From: Asterella californica
Taxonomy: Eukaryota; Streptophyta; Marchantiopsida; Marchantiales; Aytoniaceae
DNA length: 64,000 bases
Assembly: GCA_036924285.1 (NCBI GenBank)
Contig: JAYKYS010000019.1
Span: forward strand, 6,324,001-6,388,000
Reading direction: 5' to 3'
Both the position numbers and the translations under genes were made by a program. This document shows positions 24,757 through 34,691 of the stretch, one piece after another (within the stretch, counting starts at the first letter, position 1; the number at the start of each line of letters is the position of its first letter). Below the pieces are notes generated by a model. The model was given only the letters and a program-made list of their open reading frames with translations. It did no database searches and was not told the origin of the DNA.

Positions 24757-26236
24757 TGTCGTGATGTGAATCATTTGGCATGATAAATGATTCACTTATC
24801 ACTGCTGTCGCGTTACTTGGCGCATGTTACTTCTACTCCGGCACTTGATGTTTAGTAGTCTTAGAAGCTAGCTCTGTTCTGTTCTTAGTCTTTTATGCTT
24901 ATGTTTGACACCTTTTGCATATGGTGTTAACTCTGTCATATATTTTGGGTCCTAGTAGGTTGGAAGTATGTTATTTATCTTGTTCAAGCATTCGTACGCT
25001 TGTGCAAGTGAATTCATACTTATCTATGATATTCAATGTACATGACTTAGATTTGCCATGTAGATAGGGTAAATTTAGTTCATGGGTTGTACCTACGTGT
25101 TGCTCATGCACGCTTTTAGCTGGTTTTAGTTTACTTTCAAGGCTATGTGTCGTTCTAGGTAGTTTAGGTTATACGCTGGCGCTTTAGGGGACTTGACGTG
25201 GTAGCCTATGAGTTTAATTGAGTTACCACATGGTTTAAGGCACAAAAGGACAACCAAATGGAGCTATGAACTCTCATTGGTTCATTTTTGTCTTTTGTGT
25301 AACTCTAAACTTAGAAACAGAGCTCTAAAGAGGATTTCGAGCAATTAGAGAGTGTAATGCGAAATCTGAGAGCACAGGGAGATAGAGCTCGTCGAGCCAA
25401 GCACTGTCAGTGAAATTCTTGATCAATTTGGATCAATAAACAATGAGTTATGTCCAATTGAAGTTCGGATTGTGTCAAAACTGCATCACTTTTGTTGATT
25501 TTGGGGTTTCGGTGTCAATTGTAGCAGAATTGAGGAAATCACTGCAAAACTTTGTGGTTGCGTTCACTGTCATGAGGGCTATGACTGTCTAAAATTTTTT
25601 GAATCATTTGAGTGACTGAGTAATTCAGGGCGGCCGCTAAAGCAGAGGGGGTCTGAAAAGCTCTTAATCTAGAGTAGCAACTTCAGAGAAGGAGATCTGG
25701 AGTTCTGTGTATAGCCAGGAAACCCAACTTCACAGGAGTGTTCAGCAAGCTGTGTACTGCAAATCCTGTAAGAATTTTCCAAAGTGGTCGAGCCAATTCT
25801 CTGTTCTAGGTCGAAATATCTGTCTGGATACCAGAAATTGCCGTAATTTCTCTACTCAGAAAGTTTGTACTCATATCTTAGTGGTCTGAATTGATCTGAA
25901 GCTGAAACTTCGTATGTGTATCCAGTAGGACCTCATTAACATGTAGGAGGAGTTCTGAAGTCTGAACCTTCACATATTTCTCAATCCTGAGTGTCAAAGT
26001 TCGCCATCTGATCTTATCATTGCTAGTTAAGCCTGAACTTTACTTCCTGAACATATCAGAAGAGCCAAGAGACTTATATGAGTGTTTTTCAGTATCACCT
26101 TGAGACCTGAAGCCTATGCTTTGAGTACCAGCTACAGCCTGAAGCCCAACGCTTCCCTGAGTAGATTGAACACAACCTTCAAGCTCATATCACAGCCAGA
26201 AGGTTCGCCCTTCCCAAGAAGACTCTCAACCCGACA
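24757..26236 (+). repeat. Solo LTR of the E1 family
   Basis: 1480 bp, TGTCGTGATG to CCCGACA, the same family as the LTR at 8237. The flanks are ACGT at 24753-24756 and ACGT at 26237-26240, a perfect 4-bp target duplication. Neither a polypurine tract nor a primer site adjoins it. It is therefore a solo LTR left by recombination between two LTRs, not the 3' LTR of E1. Confidence 0.88.
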
Positions 26237-26317
26237 ACGTGAAGAGTAAAGTAGAAGAGAGCGGAGAAGATTATGATTAGGATGAGTTCATCTTAGATTC
26301 TTTGGATGCTGAGATAT

Positions 26318-28200
26318 CTTCTACGGATTGGGAGAGAGTTGAGGATGCTGTGGCTGTACTGACAAGGCAGAGGAGAGAAAGAGTGGCTGTGAGAGGACGT
26401 CGCTTGCAGAAGTGGTCACTCCATCTTATGCTGCTCCTCAAGTACAGCAGACTTTGGCCCCTGCTCCTAGACCTGTTGTCCCGGTTGCAGTTCCTTTGAT
26501 GCCAGTTGTGTCAGTTCCTGCACAACGGGTATCTGTTCAGAGGCATGCGCAGAACCATGGTCAACAGAACCAGATTGAAGACCTGATTTGGTAGATGCGA
26601 GAGCTGAAGGTAGAGCTAGCTTGATTGTAGAGAGAGCAGCCACCGGCGTCTGTTGCTGCACGTCCAAGAGGAGCTCCGGTTCTTAGATGTATTTAGTGTG
26701 ACAGTCCTGATCATTTCCGAGGAGACTGTCAAGAGCTCACAGCAGCTTTGCGAGATGGTGTGGTTCGCTATCAGAACGGTAGGTTGCACCTTTCTTCTAC
26801 TGGAGAGCCGTTGAGCACGCAGTTTGGGTGAGGAGGCATGAGGAGTCTACCTCAAATTGCTGCGACTGCAACAGCAACTGCGTTAATGACACAGCTGGTA
26901 AATTCTGATGTATATGCTGGGCATATTGAGGTCTCTTCTAGCCTTACATTGCTAGATAGGACTGCTAAGAAGAGTGTGGCTCCAGTTCCTTCTGAGATAC
27001 TGAAGAAAGGAGCCGAGTCTATTCATAAGGTCACAAGATGGGGAGATCTTGTAGATGCTGCTTCTATCAGAGCATTCTTGGATGTAGATAGACACTCATT
27101 GACAAGATGCTTCTGTGGAAGAAAAGAGGCGACGAGAAGCCTCTAAACTTGATACTGGAGTTCCTGATGAGACTGGGGATAGACGGAGAGTCACAAGGAG
27201 ACGAGCGGCTCTTCCTGAGGACATCTCGTCTACTTCTGCAGCTCCTCCACTTGCACCAGGTCCTATGGAGGACGTGCAGAGATCCCAGCAGGAGCCAACG
27301 ACTGCTGGTAAGCGGTTTACTGCCCAAGAGAAGGAGAAGGGACCGGCTTACAAGTTGGCAGCTGATATTGAAACTTCTACTGATCTGAAGAGCATCTTGG
27401 AGCAAAGGATACTGGATGCACAAATCGAGTTTTCTCTCCGGGAAGTTCTTGGTATTGCAAAGAGGGAGTTTCACGAACTGATCATCGACATCATCAAGCG
27501 CAAGAGACAGGTGATGTCCGAGCAGGTAGAGAGTCAGATGATAGATGCAGTAGGAGCTTCTCTGAATGATGCAGAGTTTGGAAAGGTGCATTTTCAGGAA
27601 GCTGATGATAACGGATATCAGCAAGAAGCGTTGGTTGCTGGTACCAACACTATTGAGTTCGATGATGAGGAAGCTGGCGAGGAGAGTCCAGCTACTGATA
27701 GTGATTTCAGAAGGAGACATTGAGCTCGTGCTACAACTGCTACACGAGTTCGTCTTGGAAGTTTGGCTGAACCTATTGCTGCTTTAGTAGATCACGGATC
27801 TGAGATCAACATCATGTCACGGGAGGTGTATGAGAGAGGTCAGTGGCCTATCGAGCTGAACCATGGTTGGGTGTTACGTGCTGCAAACAACCAGAAAGGT
27901 GAGCTATACGGCGCTTGTCCTAACGTGAAGGTGAAGATAGGTGATGTGGATGTAGATCAGCACTTCTTCGTGCAATCTTCTGCTTCATATCCTGTGATTC
28001 TTGGTCAGCTTTATATCACTACAGTTCAAATGGAGACCAAGGTGATGGATGATGGATCTCATTACGCTAAGATCCGTAGTCCAGATGATAGACGTTTTGT
28101 GCAGTTTCTGACTGTTCGTACGAACCACGAACGAAACCGTCAAACTTTGAGAGATTCTCCTATCTGTAGGAGTAAGGGTTTTCTGAAACCACTCTCGTAA
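26318..28200 (+). pseudogene. E3 gag-protease fragment (many stops)
   Basis: Read against E1, the gag part carries TAG at 26593, TGA and TAG near 26621-26630, TAG inside the zinc knuckle (near 26694), TGA near 26828, a frameshift near 27100 and TGA at 27721. The zinc knuckle has lost its tryptophan but keeps the Cys/His spacing. The protease keeps DHGSEIN at about 27790 and ends KPLS with TAA at 28198-28200. Nearly all stops derive from CAG, CGA or TGG codons in the other copies, the pattern expected from cytosine deamination. Confidence 0.85.
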
Positions 28201-28244
28201 GACGGGATAGCGAGAGTGATGGATCTATTGCTACTTTGATCCCG
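28176..28244 (+). promoter_or_regulatory. Candidate -1 frameshift signal of E3
   Basis: G GGT TTT at 28176-28182. TAA in the -1 frame at 28173-28175 directly precedes it. After a 7-base spacer, CACTCTCG (28190-28197) pairs with CGAGAGTG (28211-28218). Loop CGGGAT (28203-28208) can pair with ATCCCG (28239-28244), one pair more than in E1. Confidence 0.8.
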
Positions 28245-28868
28245 CTTGAGCAGCCTGAGGGATCACATGAGGCTGATGGAAAGGATGCTCAAGATTCAAA
28301 AAATAGTTGCACTGTACATAGCTGAAAATCTGGTTTGATGGCTTTCAGTTCTGATGATTGGAGTGAGTTCACGCGGACGGAGGATTTGACTGAGAAGAGT
28401 AGAAGACAGATGGAGAGGTGTGCAACAAATCTGCGTTGTACAGGAGTTCTGAAAGAAGATGAGATGATTTCTCGTGTTTATGAGGAGTTTGTAGGTGTAC
28501 AGTCTTTTGTTCGTTGGCTGGATGATGTAGATAAGTTGATGGAGCAGATGAGGAGGTAGGGTGGTGATCCCCATCCATTCTCGTGAAGTCGATGAGGAGA
28601 TTGTCTCGTACTTGCGGTATCGTCCTCATCCGAGACTAGAGAATGGATGGAAGGATGCAGTCTGTTGGTGTGGTTCACATCAGGAAGCGGAAGTACACGT
28701 CAAGTATAAAGCTGTAGCGAGGAAGGTGAAGCCTGTGGCGACCCAATTACATGTTGATTCTCAGCAGCAGACGGAGTTAGCGGCTGCTGAACCTGTGCTT
28801 AGAGATCCTATACAGGTAGGGCACAAGTTTACTCAAGAGACACTCGAGCAGCTCCAAATAGGAGGGGG
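28176..28868 (+). pseudogene. E3 pol N-terminal linker, truncated before RT
   Basis: In the -1 frame from the slippery site. It is homologous to the E1 region 20832-21520 (motifs DDWSEFTR, VYEEFVGVQSFVRWLDDVD, PIHSREV). A TGG-to-TGA change at about 28323 and a frame break near 28555 interrupt it. It ends in ..LEQLQIGGG where E1 continues into RT. The conserved region between protease and RT has no domain I can name. Confidence 0.78.
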
Positions 28869-28981
28869 AGTCAACTTCTTATTACAGAAAGCTCGTAAGA
28901 TCATCTTCCTTCTAAGGAAGCTGTAATCTTAAGTAACAACGCTTCTTCAGTTATACAAACAAGTTATTAATCTTAAAAATT

Positions 28982-29981
28982 TCAAAAATTCATGAATCCT
29001 GTAATTTGTGGACACCACACTTCTCCTTTGATGTTTTCGTCTTCGTCTGGACCAATCTTAACTGCTTCTGCTCGCTCTCGTTCAGCCAACCTATTCTGAA
29101 GTAGAAGACAGAGACAAAACCGCCCAAGTAAACATAATCCTGCTTGGTCCACAGACGATGCACTTCGTCGTGGAAAATCTTCGCCCAATGTGCTCGCTTC
29201 GCCACGAACAGATTCTTGAAGAAACACACCTTCCACATTGACAAGTAGGTGGTCCTCCTAGGACTTACGATCAGCATCACCGCTTCGGCGATCTTCTTCT
29301 TCACCGGGTCCTTGTATTCGGCTAACTTGTAGTCATTCGTTGGGTGAATCGAGTGAACAAAGAGTTTTCTGTAGTCTGTTCCTTTAGTCGCGTAAGCCTT
29401 CACCGACGAATGATCAAAGAGCATATCTCTTTCTCGTCGACTTTGTCCAGCAAGACTTTCGTCCAATTCTCTACTATCCAGTTCCATGGTCTCGCATATC
29501 CGTCTTCGACTACATGGACTTCACACATTTGAATCTGGCTGATGAATCTTCCAGACACCCGGGTCCAACCTCCCCATGTTATAAAGCTTAAACCTAACTC
29601 CTTCAGCTTTGGCCGAAGGTGGCAAAGTTCCTCCTGGTCCAACTCAAAGACTTTGATCCTCGATAACTTCGACGTTACTGACATCGTACTCAACGAAGAT
29701 AGTTGTATTCGCTCTGCGGGTTAGTCTTCGCCTAAATGCGCTAGATTTTGTCTGAATTCACTCTCTTCTTCTAAACGCTCTCTCCGAGAGTAGAAAGCCA
29801 CTGCACGATAAAAACAGATTTGGATAATGAACTGATTTTCTGAGTATATAGTTAGCTTCCAACGTCTCACACGTGCCGAATTCACCTCTCGTTCATCTCT
29901 ACAAGCCTGACAAGAGAGTGCGCAGACCTTCTTCGTCCTCGCCTCTTGCGGTTCCAGTCTCTTTTCGGGAAGGTGAGACAT
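28982..29981 (-). pseudogene. Unrecognised gag-like ORF of an LTR element (KIFH protein, copy 1)
   Basis: Minus-strand frames at 29721-29981, 29400-29693 and 28990-29487 read as one broken protein of over 300 residues. The best conserved part is a stretch with R-x2-YL-x2-W, then K-x-A-x-W-x-KIFH-x2-V-x2-L (about 29150-29270). It also occurs in the open frame at 41827-42120, about 12 kb away. There it lies just inside an LTR of the E5 family, so I infer a gag-type or accessory protein of that family. I do not recognise the domain. The upstream DNA (30000-30230) is rich in CTTCG/GAAGT words like the E5/E6 LTR region. Confidence 0.5.
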
Positions 29982-30435
29982 GAACCTATTCTTTCTCCGT
30001 AGTACCCTTCTGCGAATTCTACTAACTGCTTGTGAAGAGACTACTCTTTAAGAAGTCTTCTTTTCTCTTCATCTTCTATCTACAGAGATCTTCCGGCGAA
30101 GGTCTTCTTCCGAAGACTCCTCTCTTCACAAATGATCTTCTTCACTAAAACTAAGTTATTATTCTTCTAACTTCATTATTTCTTCTACGAACTTTTACAT
30201 TTCAAGCATCTTCTATAAAAAATTGAAAAATGAACTCTACACAAGCAAAGTATACTATAATGTCGGAAATAGCAAAATGCTTAAACACTCGATTTCAATT
30301 AACACTTATACCGAAAGAAAACTCTAATACAGAGTTCGTAGGACCTTCTATCTTTCGCGAAGATGGAGATAATACTAAAGTTTATTTGGGTTTACAACCA
30401 CCTTATTCTATACCTATATTGGAATGCAAACATGC

Positions 30436-31262
30436 CTATAAGTGAACGGGAGAAAGTGAGAATTGTTCCTGACCGGTTTCTGAAACATACCCGGTGGGTT
30501 GATCATCAACATCCCCGGTCTTCGCAGCAGCAGGGTTTTCGCGATTCATCCTAAAGCTGCTTGAAGCCAAGGCCACCCTAGCCAAAGGAAACCACTCCCG
30601 CATGTAGTCATTCAACAAGAGCAGTCTTAACACATGAATGCCCAATCTATATCCTATTGCTCGAGGTAATAACTGAAATAGATCTTTTATCATCCTGAGT
30701 CGACATTGTTGGTTAACGTATCTATCAGCTAGAACTGTCTCACAGTCGTTCTCCGTGATACCTCAAGTTAATCCGCAACATCAAGCTCTTTCCATTTATT
30801 TCCTCAAGAGCCATTCCTTCAGTTCACTGATCCGAGCTTGTAATAGCAAACAGTAAGCGTCCCTCGCTTCAGGATAAGAACATCCTTGTAAGTACTGATT
30901 TTAGAGGGACCACGCACCGAGGATCATCACATGCATGAAAGTCTGTTCATTTCTAAAAAGTTTATACAGTCTCTCCTCACCTGCAATCGCCACACTCTTC
31001 AACTGTGAAATCATCCCAGTCCAGGTACTTATAAATGGATCATAGATGGAGTACGAAATTTACGTTTGAAGGAGCACATCGGGTCCATTCTTGGACTGCA
31101 AGGAAAGCGCCAAACATGCCATAGAACTAAATTCGCACCCAGTGATTGATGTTATTTGCTACCCTGCACTTTCTTCTTTAAAACAGAGCGATGGATAAGC
31201 GTTTTCCTCACAAGACGAACGCCAGAGACCGATCGGAGGTTGAGCTCGCTCTCACATATGGA
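30436..31262 (-). pseudogene. Inverted partial copy of TML: upstream DNA, exon 1, start of intron 1
   Basis: The minus strand aligns over roughly 830 bp with 50034-50918. It includes the upstream region (shared words CATGTTTGGCGCTTTCCTTG and TATAAGTACCTGG), the exon 1 coding part (REWFP.AR.ALASSSFR and RENPAAA) and the exon 1 splice donor. Similarity stops on both sides. At the TML start codon this copy has one T fewer (ATG TGT TAA), so the same start would stop at once. In an overlapping frame it is open for 85 codons (30436-30693). A duplicated 5' fragment, probably non-functional as TML, but it carries the putative promoter. Confidence 0.85.
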
Positions 31263-31269
31263 TGAGGGA

Positions 31270-31311
31270 TGACTTAGTGTAATTTCTCTGTCATTTGAAA
31301 GGTTCGAATCT
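31270..31311 (+). repeat. Pol III box-like pair, possible tRNA-derived SINE remnant
   Basis: TGACTTAGTGT (31270-31280) resembles an A box, and GGTTCGAATCT (31301-31311) is close to the B-box consensus, with tRNA-like spacing. A second A-box-like TGGCTAAGTGC occurs at about 31373. No cloverleaf can be folded, so it is not a tRNA gene. Confidence 0.3.
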
Positions 31312-32300
31312 TAGTCTCAAGAACCACACCCATGGGATGGATACATAGAATTCTTCGAGCAGTAACAAAGGGTGGCTAAGTGCAATTGCTGTGGTGTACT
31401 TGCAGTCTACGAAGATGGTGTTCCGAACAGATTATATTGATGTGTTATTATTGTAGGAGGAGGTGATTTTCAAAATTACATTATTATAGTGCTAGCAATC
31501 TTTTTTACTTTGTTAATCTATGTTATATGTGTAAGTAATCTGTGAAGGTGCTAGTTTAAAATGATCAAGCGCAATTCTTGGATTATTTTTATGTGCTGAT
31601 TTGATCTAAGAGGATGAAGATTATCACATTTATTATCCATAATAATAATAAATCAATTTCTACATCTGAAATCTCTAAAACCGTTAAAAGGATGGTTGGG
31701 ATGTAAATTAACTCTATTTTGAATACAGTAATTTTCTTATAAGTGGAAGTGAATTGGTATCAGTTTGTACGCACGATAGCTACCTTTAACCAGATTTCCT
31801 TGTTATCATACAGAAGTGTGCGTGGAAACCTAATCACTCGAAATAAATCTAAAGTGAAAACTTTTACATACTACATAAACGGTTGAGGGATCCATATATG
31901 AAATAAGTGCTTGAACTTACAAGAATTCGAATTAATCCGTACAATACATCTTAAAACATTTTACAGTTTATATGCTATCTTCTTTATCGTACCAACCGAA
32001 GTATGTTATTTATTTAACAATCTGTAACATTGGATTAATCTTGCAAGTTGGTAAATATCCTTCCCCACGGCCTTGTACAGTGAAAATCGTTTTCTCTTAT
32101 CGGAAAATGTCTAAGTGTTATTAAAATTTATTATACTAAGTGATATAGAAAATTAAATTAATTTATAATTGTTATATGTTAGTCACTCCTGGAGTAGCCA
32201 ACTCATCCGAAAAGAACCCATAAGTGAAGAGGGGACTGCTGCGCTCCTGGGTGTATAAGTTCGGAGACCTAGATTTCTAATGGCACCGTTTAATGGAGGA
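31312..32300. other. AT-rich stretch, nothing recognised
   Basis: AT-rich DNA without long open frames or terminal repeats. I see no gene. It ends at the hairpin pair beginning at 32306. Confidence 0.5.
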
Positions 32301-32305
32301 CATTA

Positions 32306-32388
32306 ATTAATGTTCTAACCCTTCCCGTCGGAAGGGTTAGAACATTAATATGTGGACCCTCATGTACACTGAAGTGTACATGAGGTCC
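32306..32388. repeat. Two adjacent long hairpins
   Basis: Hairpin 1: 20-bp perfect arms (32306-32325 and 32330-32349) with a 4-base loop CGTC. Hairpin 2: arms 32354-32369 and 32374-32388 with loop TGAA and one bulged C. Outer words TGGAGGA (32294-32300) and TCCTCCA (32392-32398) are also complementary, and ATATCCTCC is then tandemly repeated. This could be a small inverted-repeat transposon, a small-RNA precursor or a palindrome from repair. No open frame overlaps. Confidence 0.8.
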
Positions 32389-32904
32389 ATATCCTCCATA
32401 TCCTCCATAAATAACAAGTTGCAACTTGGACATGAGTCAGACACAGCACGGAAAAAGGAGAAAAGAGAGCAGGAAATCTATCAGTAATCCAGTACGGAAG
32501 GACTGTGGAGGAAAATTTAAACCCCGTCTAACCGTATTTGGGATCTGGGTAATCTAGACCCGACATTCCTCTCGTTCAAATTCACGAAATGGAGGGATCC
32601 GGATTATCTAGACCTGATTTTCCGGTGACAAGATCTCTCTCAAATCGGCTCGAGAAGTGGAGTGCCGCATAGCGATAGAAAGTATATTTCGAGATCTATC
32701 TTTTTATATAAAAAGAATTAAAAATGATGCAGAAATGAGAATAAATTATGGATCTGAAATTTGATAGTTTCCTGACATCTTTCGTCTGTCACTAATTGGC
32801 TAGACACATGAACATTCAAAATTCAAAATAGATTCTTGTTTGGGCAGCTGTCTACATATACATGGCAACTTTACAAAATATTTGCATCTGACCCGATCCG
32901 AAGT

Positions 32905-33014
32905 TTTTACTGCTTGCGGGAGGAGAGTGAGGTGGGAGTAAGACTCCAGGTTGTTCTCATCATCATAGCCAAGGGTCCATAGTTCCGTAGGAGAAGCATG
33001 TGCGCTGTTGATCT
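32905..33014 (-). CDS. Possible exon of an unrecognised gene
   Basis: The minus strand has TTTGCAG ending at 33015, a plausible splice acceptor. It is followed by about 37 open codons of polar composition (ASPTELWTLGYDDENN) and then GTAAAA as a possible donor. No family is recognised and no partner exon was found. It may be an exon remnant, as the neighbouring 30.4-31.3 kb segment is. Confidence 0.18.
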
Positions 33015-33535
33015 CTGCAAACACAAAGTAGTGTGGTTATAACAGAGTGTGTATTATTACTACGTACATCTGTTGTCCCTGGTCTCCTAACAAATTACTC
33101 TTTCTAACAATTTCCACTTCTGGTTAGAGGTATTCTCAAATCTCTTGGTATATTTAGTTTATATTTGTTATATATTCATTTTCAACAGTTTTCTAAAGGA
33201 GTAAATAAAAACTGTTATGTGTGTTGGTGTTATGATTTTTCTTTGAATGTTTTGTTAGTAATATTGGGGTCTTGCCCTTTGGATAGACTAGTCTTGTGAT
33301 GCATAGTATTTGATTGGATTATTATAGTATATCTATTCTCTATTTCTTATTATATGAAATGATGACACATATTATTGTCATGGGCTTGTCATGGTTTTGA
33401 AGCGTGAGTATCGACGAATCATGATAGAACGACGCTGGGGATAGTTCTCATCCGATCATATAAATTATCATACGAGGAGACGTCCAAACACGACGCAAGT
33501 TATTCTAATTCCTAAGGACCTCTTAGACACATACA

Positions 33536-34604
33536 GTGGAGACTCGAAGTGTGAAGAAGATACTTCAGAAAAGAGAGACTCTGGCGGAAGTTGAAGCTCT
33601 GGAAGCGAACGACATCAAGAAGACTGAGCGGAAGGAGTTGAAGAAGAAGAAAAGAGCGCACAAGACTTTGACAGAACAAGTGCGTGAATTGGCAGGAAAG
33701 CGGACAAAGTTGGATTCGGCCGAAGTTCGCAAAGAAGAGGAGAGAACGAAGAAGACCTCAGCAAGACTACCTGCTGACATTTCCGAAAAAGTGAAGGCAC
33801 TACGCAGTAAGGAACTGAGTAGACAGACGAATGAAGTAGAACCTAGCCAGGAAGGGCTTGGGAGGGTGAAGGCCGAAGTTTCTTCGCCCGAAGGCAATCG
33901 ACCATCTGAACTTCAAAACTAGGTGGCTGAGCACACTAAGAGGATTGTTTCAGTGGTAAGCCCTCATTATAATGTGGTAGAGGACTTACTGAACCAACAT
34001 GCTAATATAACGATAAAGCAATTGATCGAAGACAATAAGCTGTTCAAGAAGTTGTTGTTGGTAGCCTTGAGAAAACCACCTAAGGCTAAAATGAAGAAGT
34101 TGCCTTCGGTGTTTCAAGTGGGATCAAAGGACATAGGATCTCCAGAAGTGGACATCGAATCAACTTATAGACTTTGGATCAAGTGTGAACATTATCACAG
34201 AGGATACGGCACATGGATTGGGATACTCAGAGTTCGAATCAACACCAAGAGTGTTGAGAATGGTTGATCAGAGTCGACGAAGATCTTTGGGAGTACTGCG
34301 AGATATCTTCACGACAATTGGTGGGATAATCTTCAAACTCACTTACATTGTACTAAGACCATTGGTAAAATCTGGTTATGGAGTACTGATAGGCCGACCG
34401 TGGCTATATAGTGCCAAGGTAATTATGGACTGGTATAAACATAAGTTATCTTTTAATGATCCAACGAAGCCTAAGAATAAATGTGTCTCAGTAAGCTGGA
34501 GGAAGATTTTGCATCAGGACGACACATCTTCAACAGATTCAAGGTATATTTCGAAGACAGACTCTTCATCTTCAAGCACTGGCTCGGAGAATGAGAGACC
34601 ATGA
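33536..34604 (+). pseudogene. E5 coiled-coil gag remnant and protease
   Basis: 33536-33922 encodes about 128 residues, very Lys/Glu rich and heptad-like, ending in TAG. The same frame continues at 33923 with a compact region (PHYNVVEDLLNQHANITIKQLI) of the kind that precedes protease in such polyproteins. A +1 shift near 34170 then leads into the retropepsin. The active site reads D-F-G-S-S-V-N-I-I-T (about 34170-34200), and a GVLIGRPWLYSAKVI strand lies near 34390. Middle residue F replaces the usual T or S of the D-T/S-G triad. Stop TGA at 34602. Confidence 0.75.
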
Positions 34605-34691
34605 TCCTACATAGTTGTGAACTACTTGTAATGCTATGAGATAGAAGAAGAAGAGGAGTGTGAAGGATCTGATGAAGAATAGCAATCACAG

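Larger units (their letters stand above)
26318..28868 (+). mobile_element. E3: internal fragment of an E1-type element
   Basis: It begins inside gag at the ..TDWERVEDAVAV region, runs through the zinc-knuckle region, protease and frameshift site, and stops in the pol linker just before RT, where similarity to E1 ends (28868). It has no LTR of its own. It is useful because its protease is uninterrupted and proves where E2 landed in E1. Confidence 0.88.

Noticed and set aside
24757..26236. Could be the 3' LTR of E1
   Set aside because: It has its own perfect ACGT duplication on both sides, no polypurine tract before it, and 510 bp of unrelated DNA between it and the E1 pol.
30230..30445. 71-codon frame starting MNSTQAKYTIMSE
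   Set aside because: No family recognised and no second copy. It ends just inside the inverted TML fragment, so it is probably a chance frame.
31270..31311. tRNA gene suggested by GGTTCGAATC
   Set aside because: No acceptor stem or anticodon arm can be formed; only Pol III box-like words are present.
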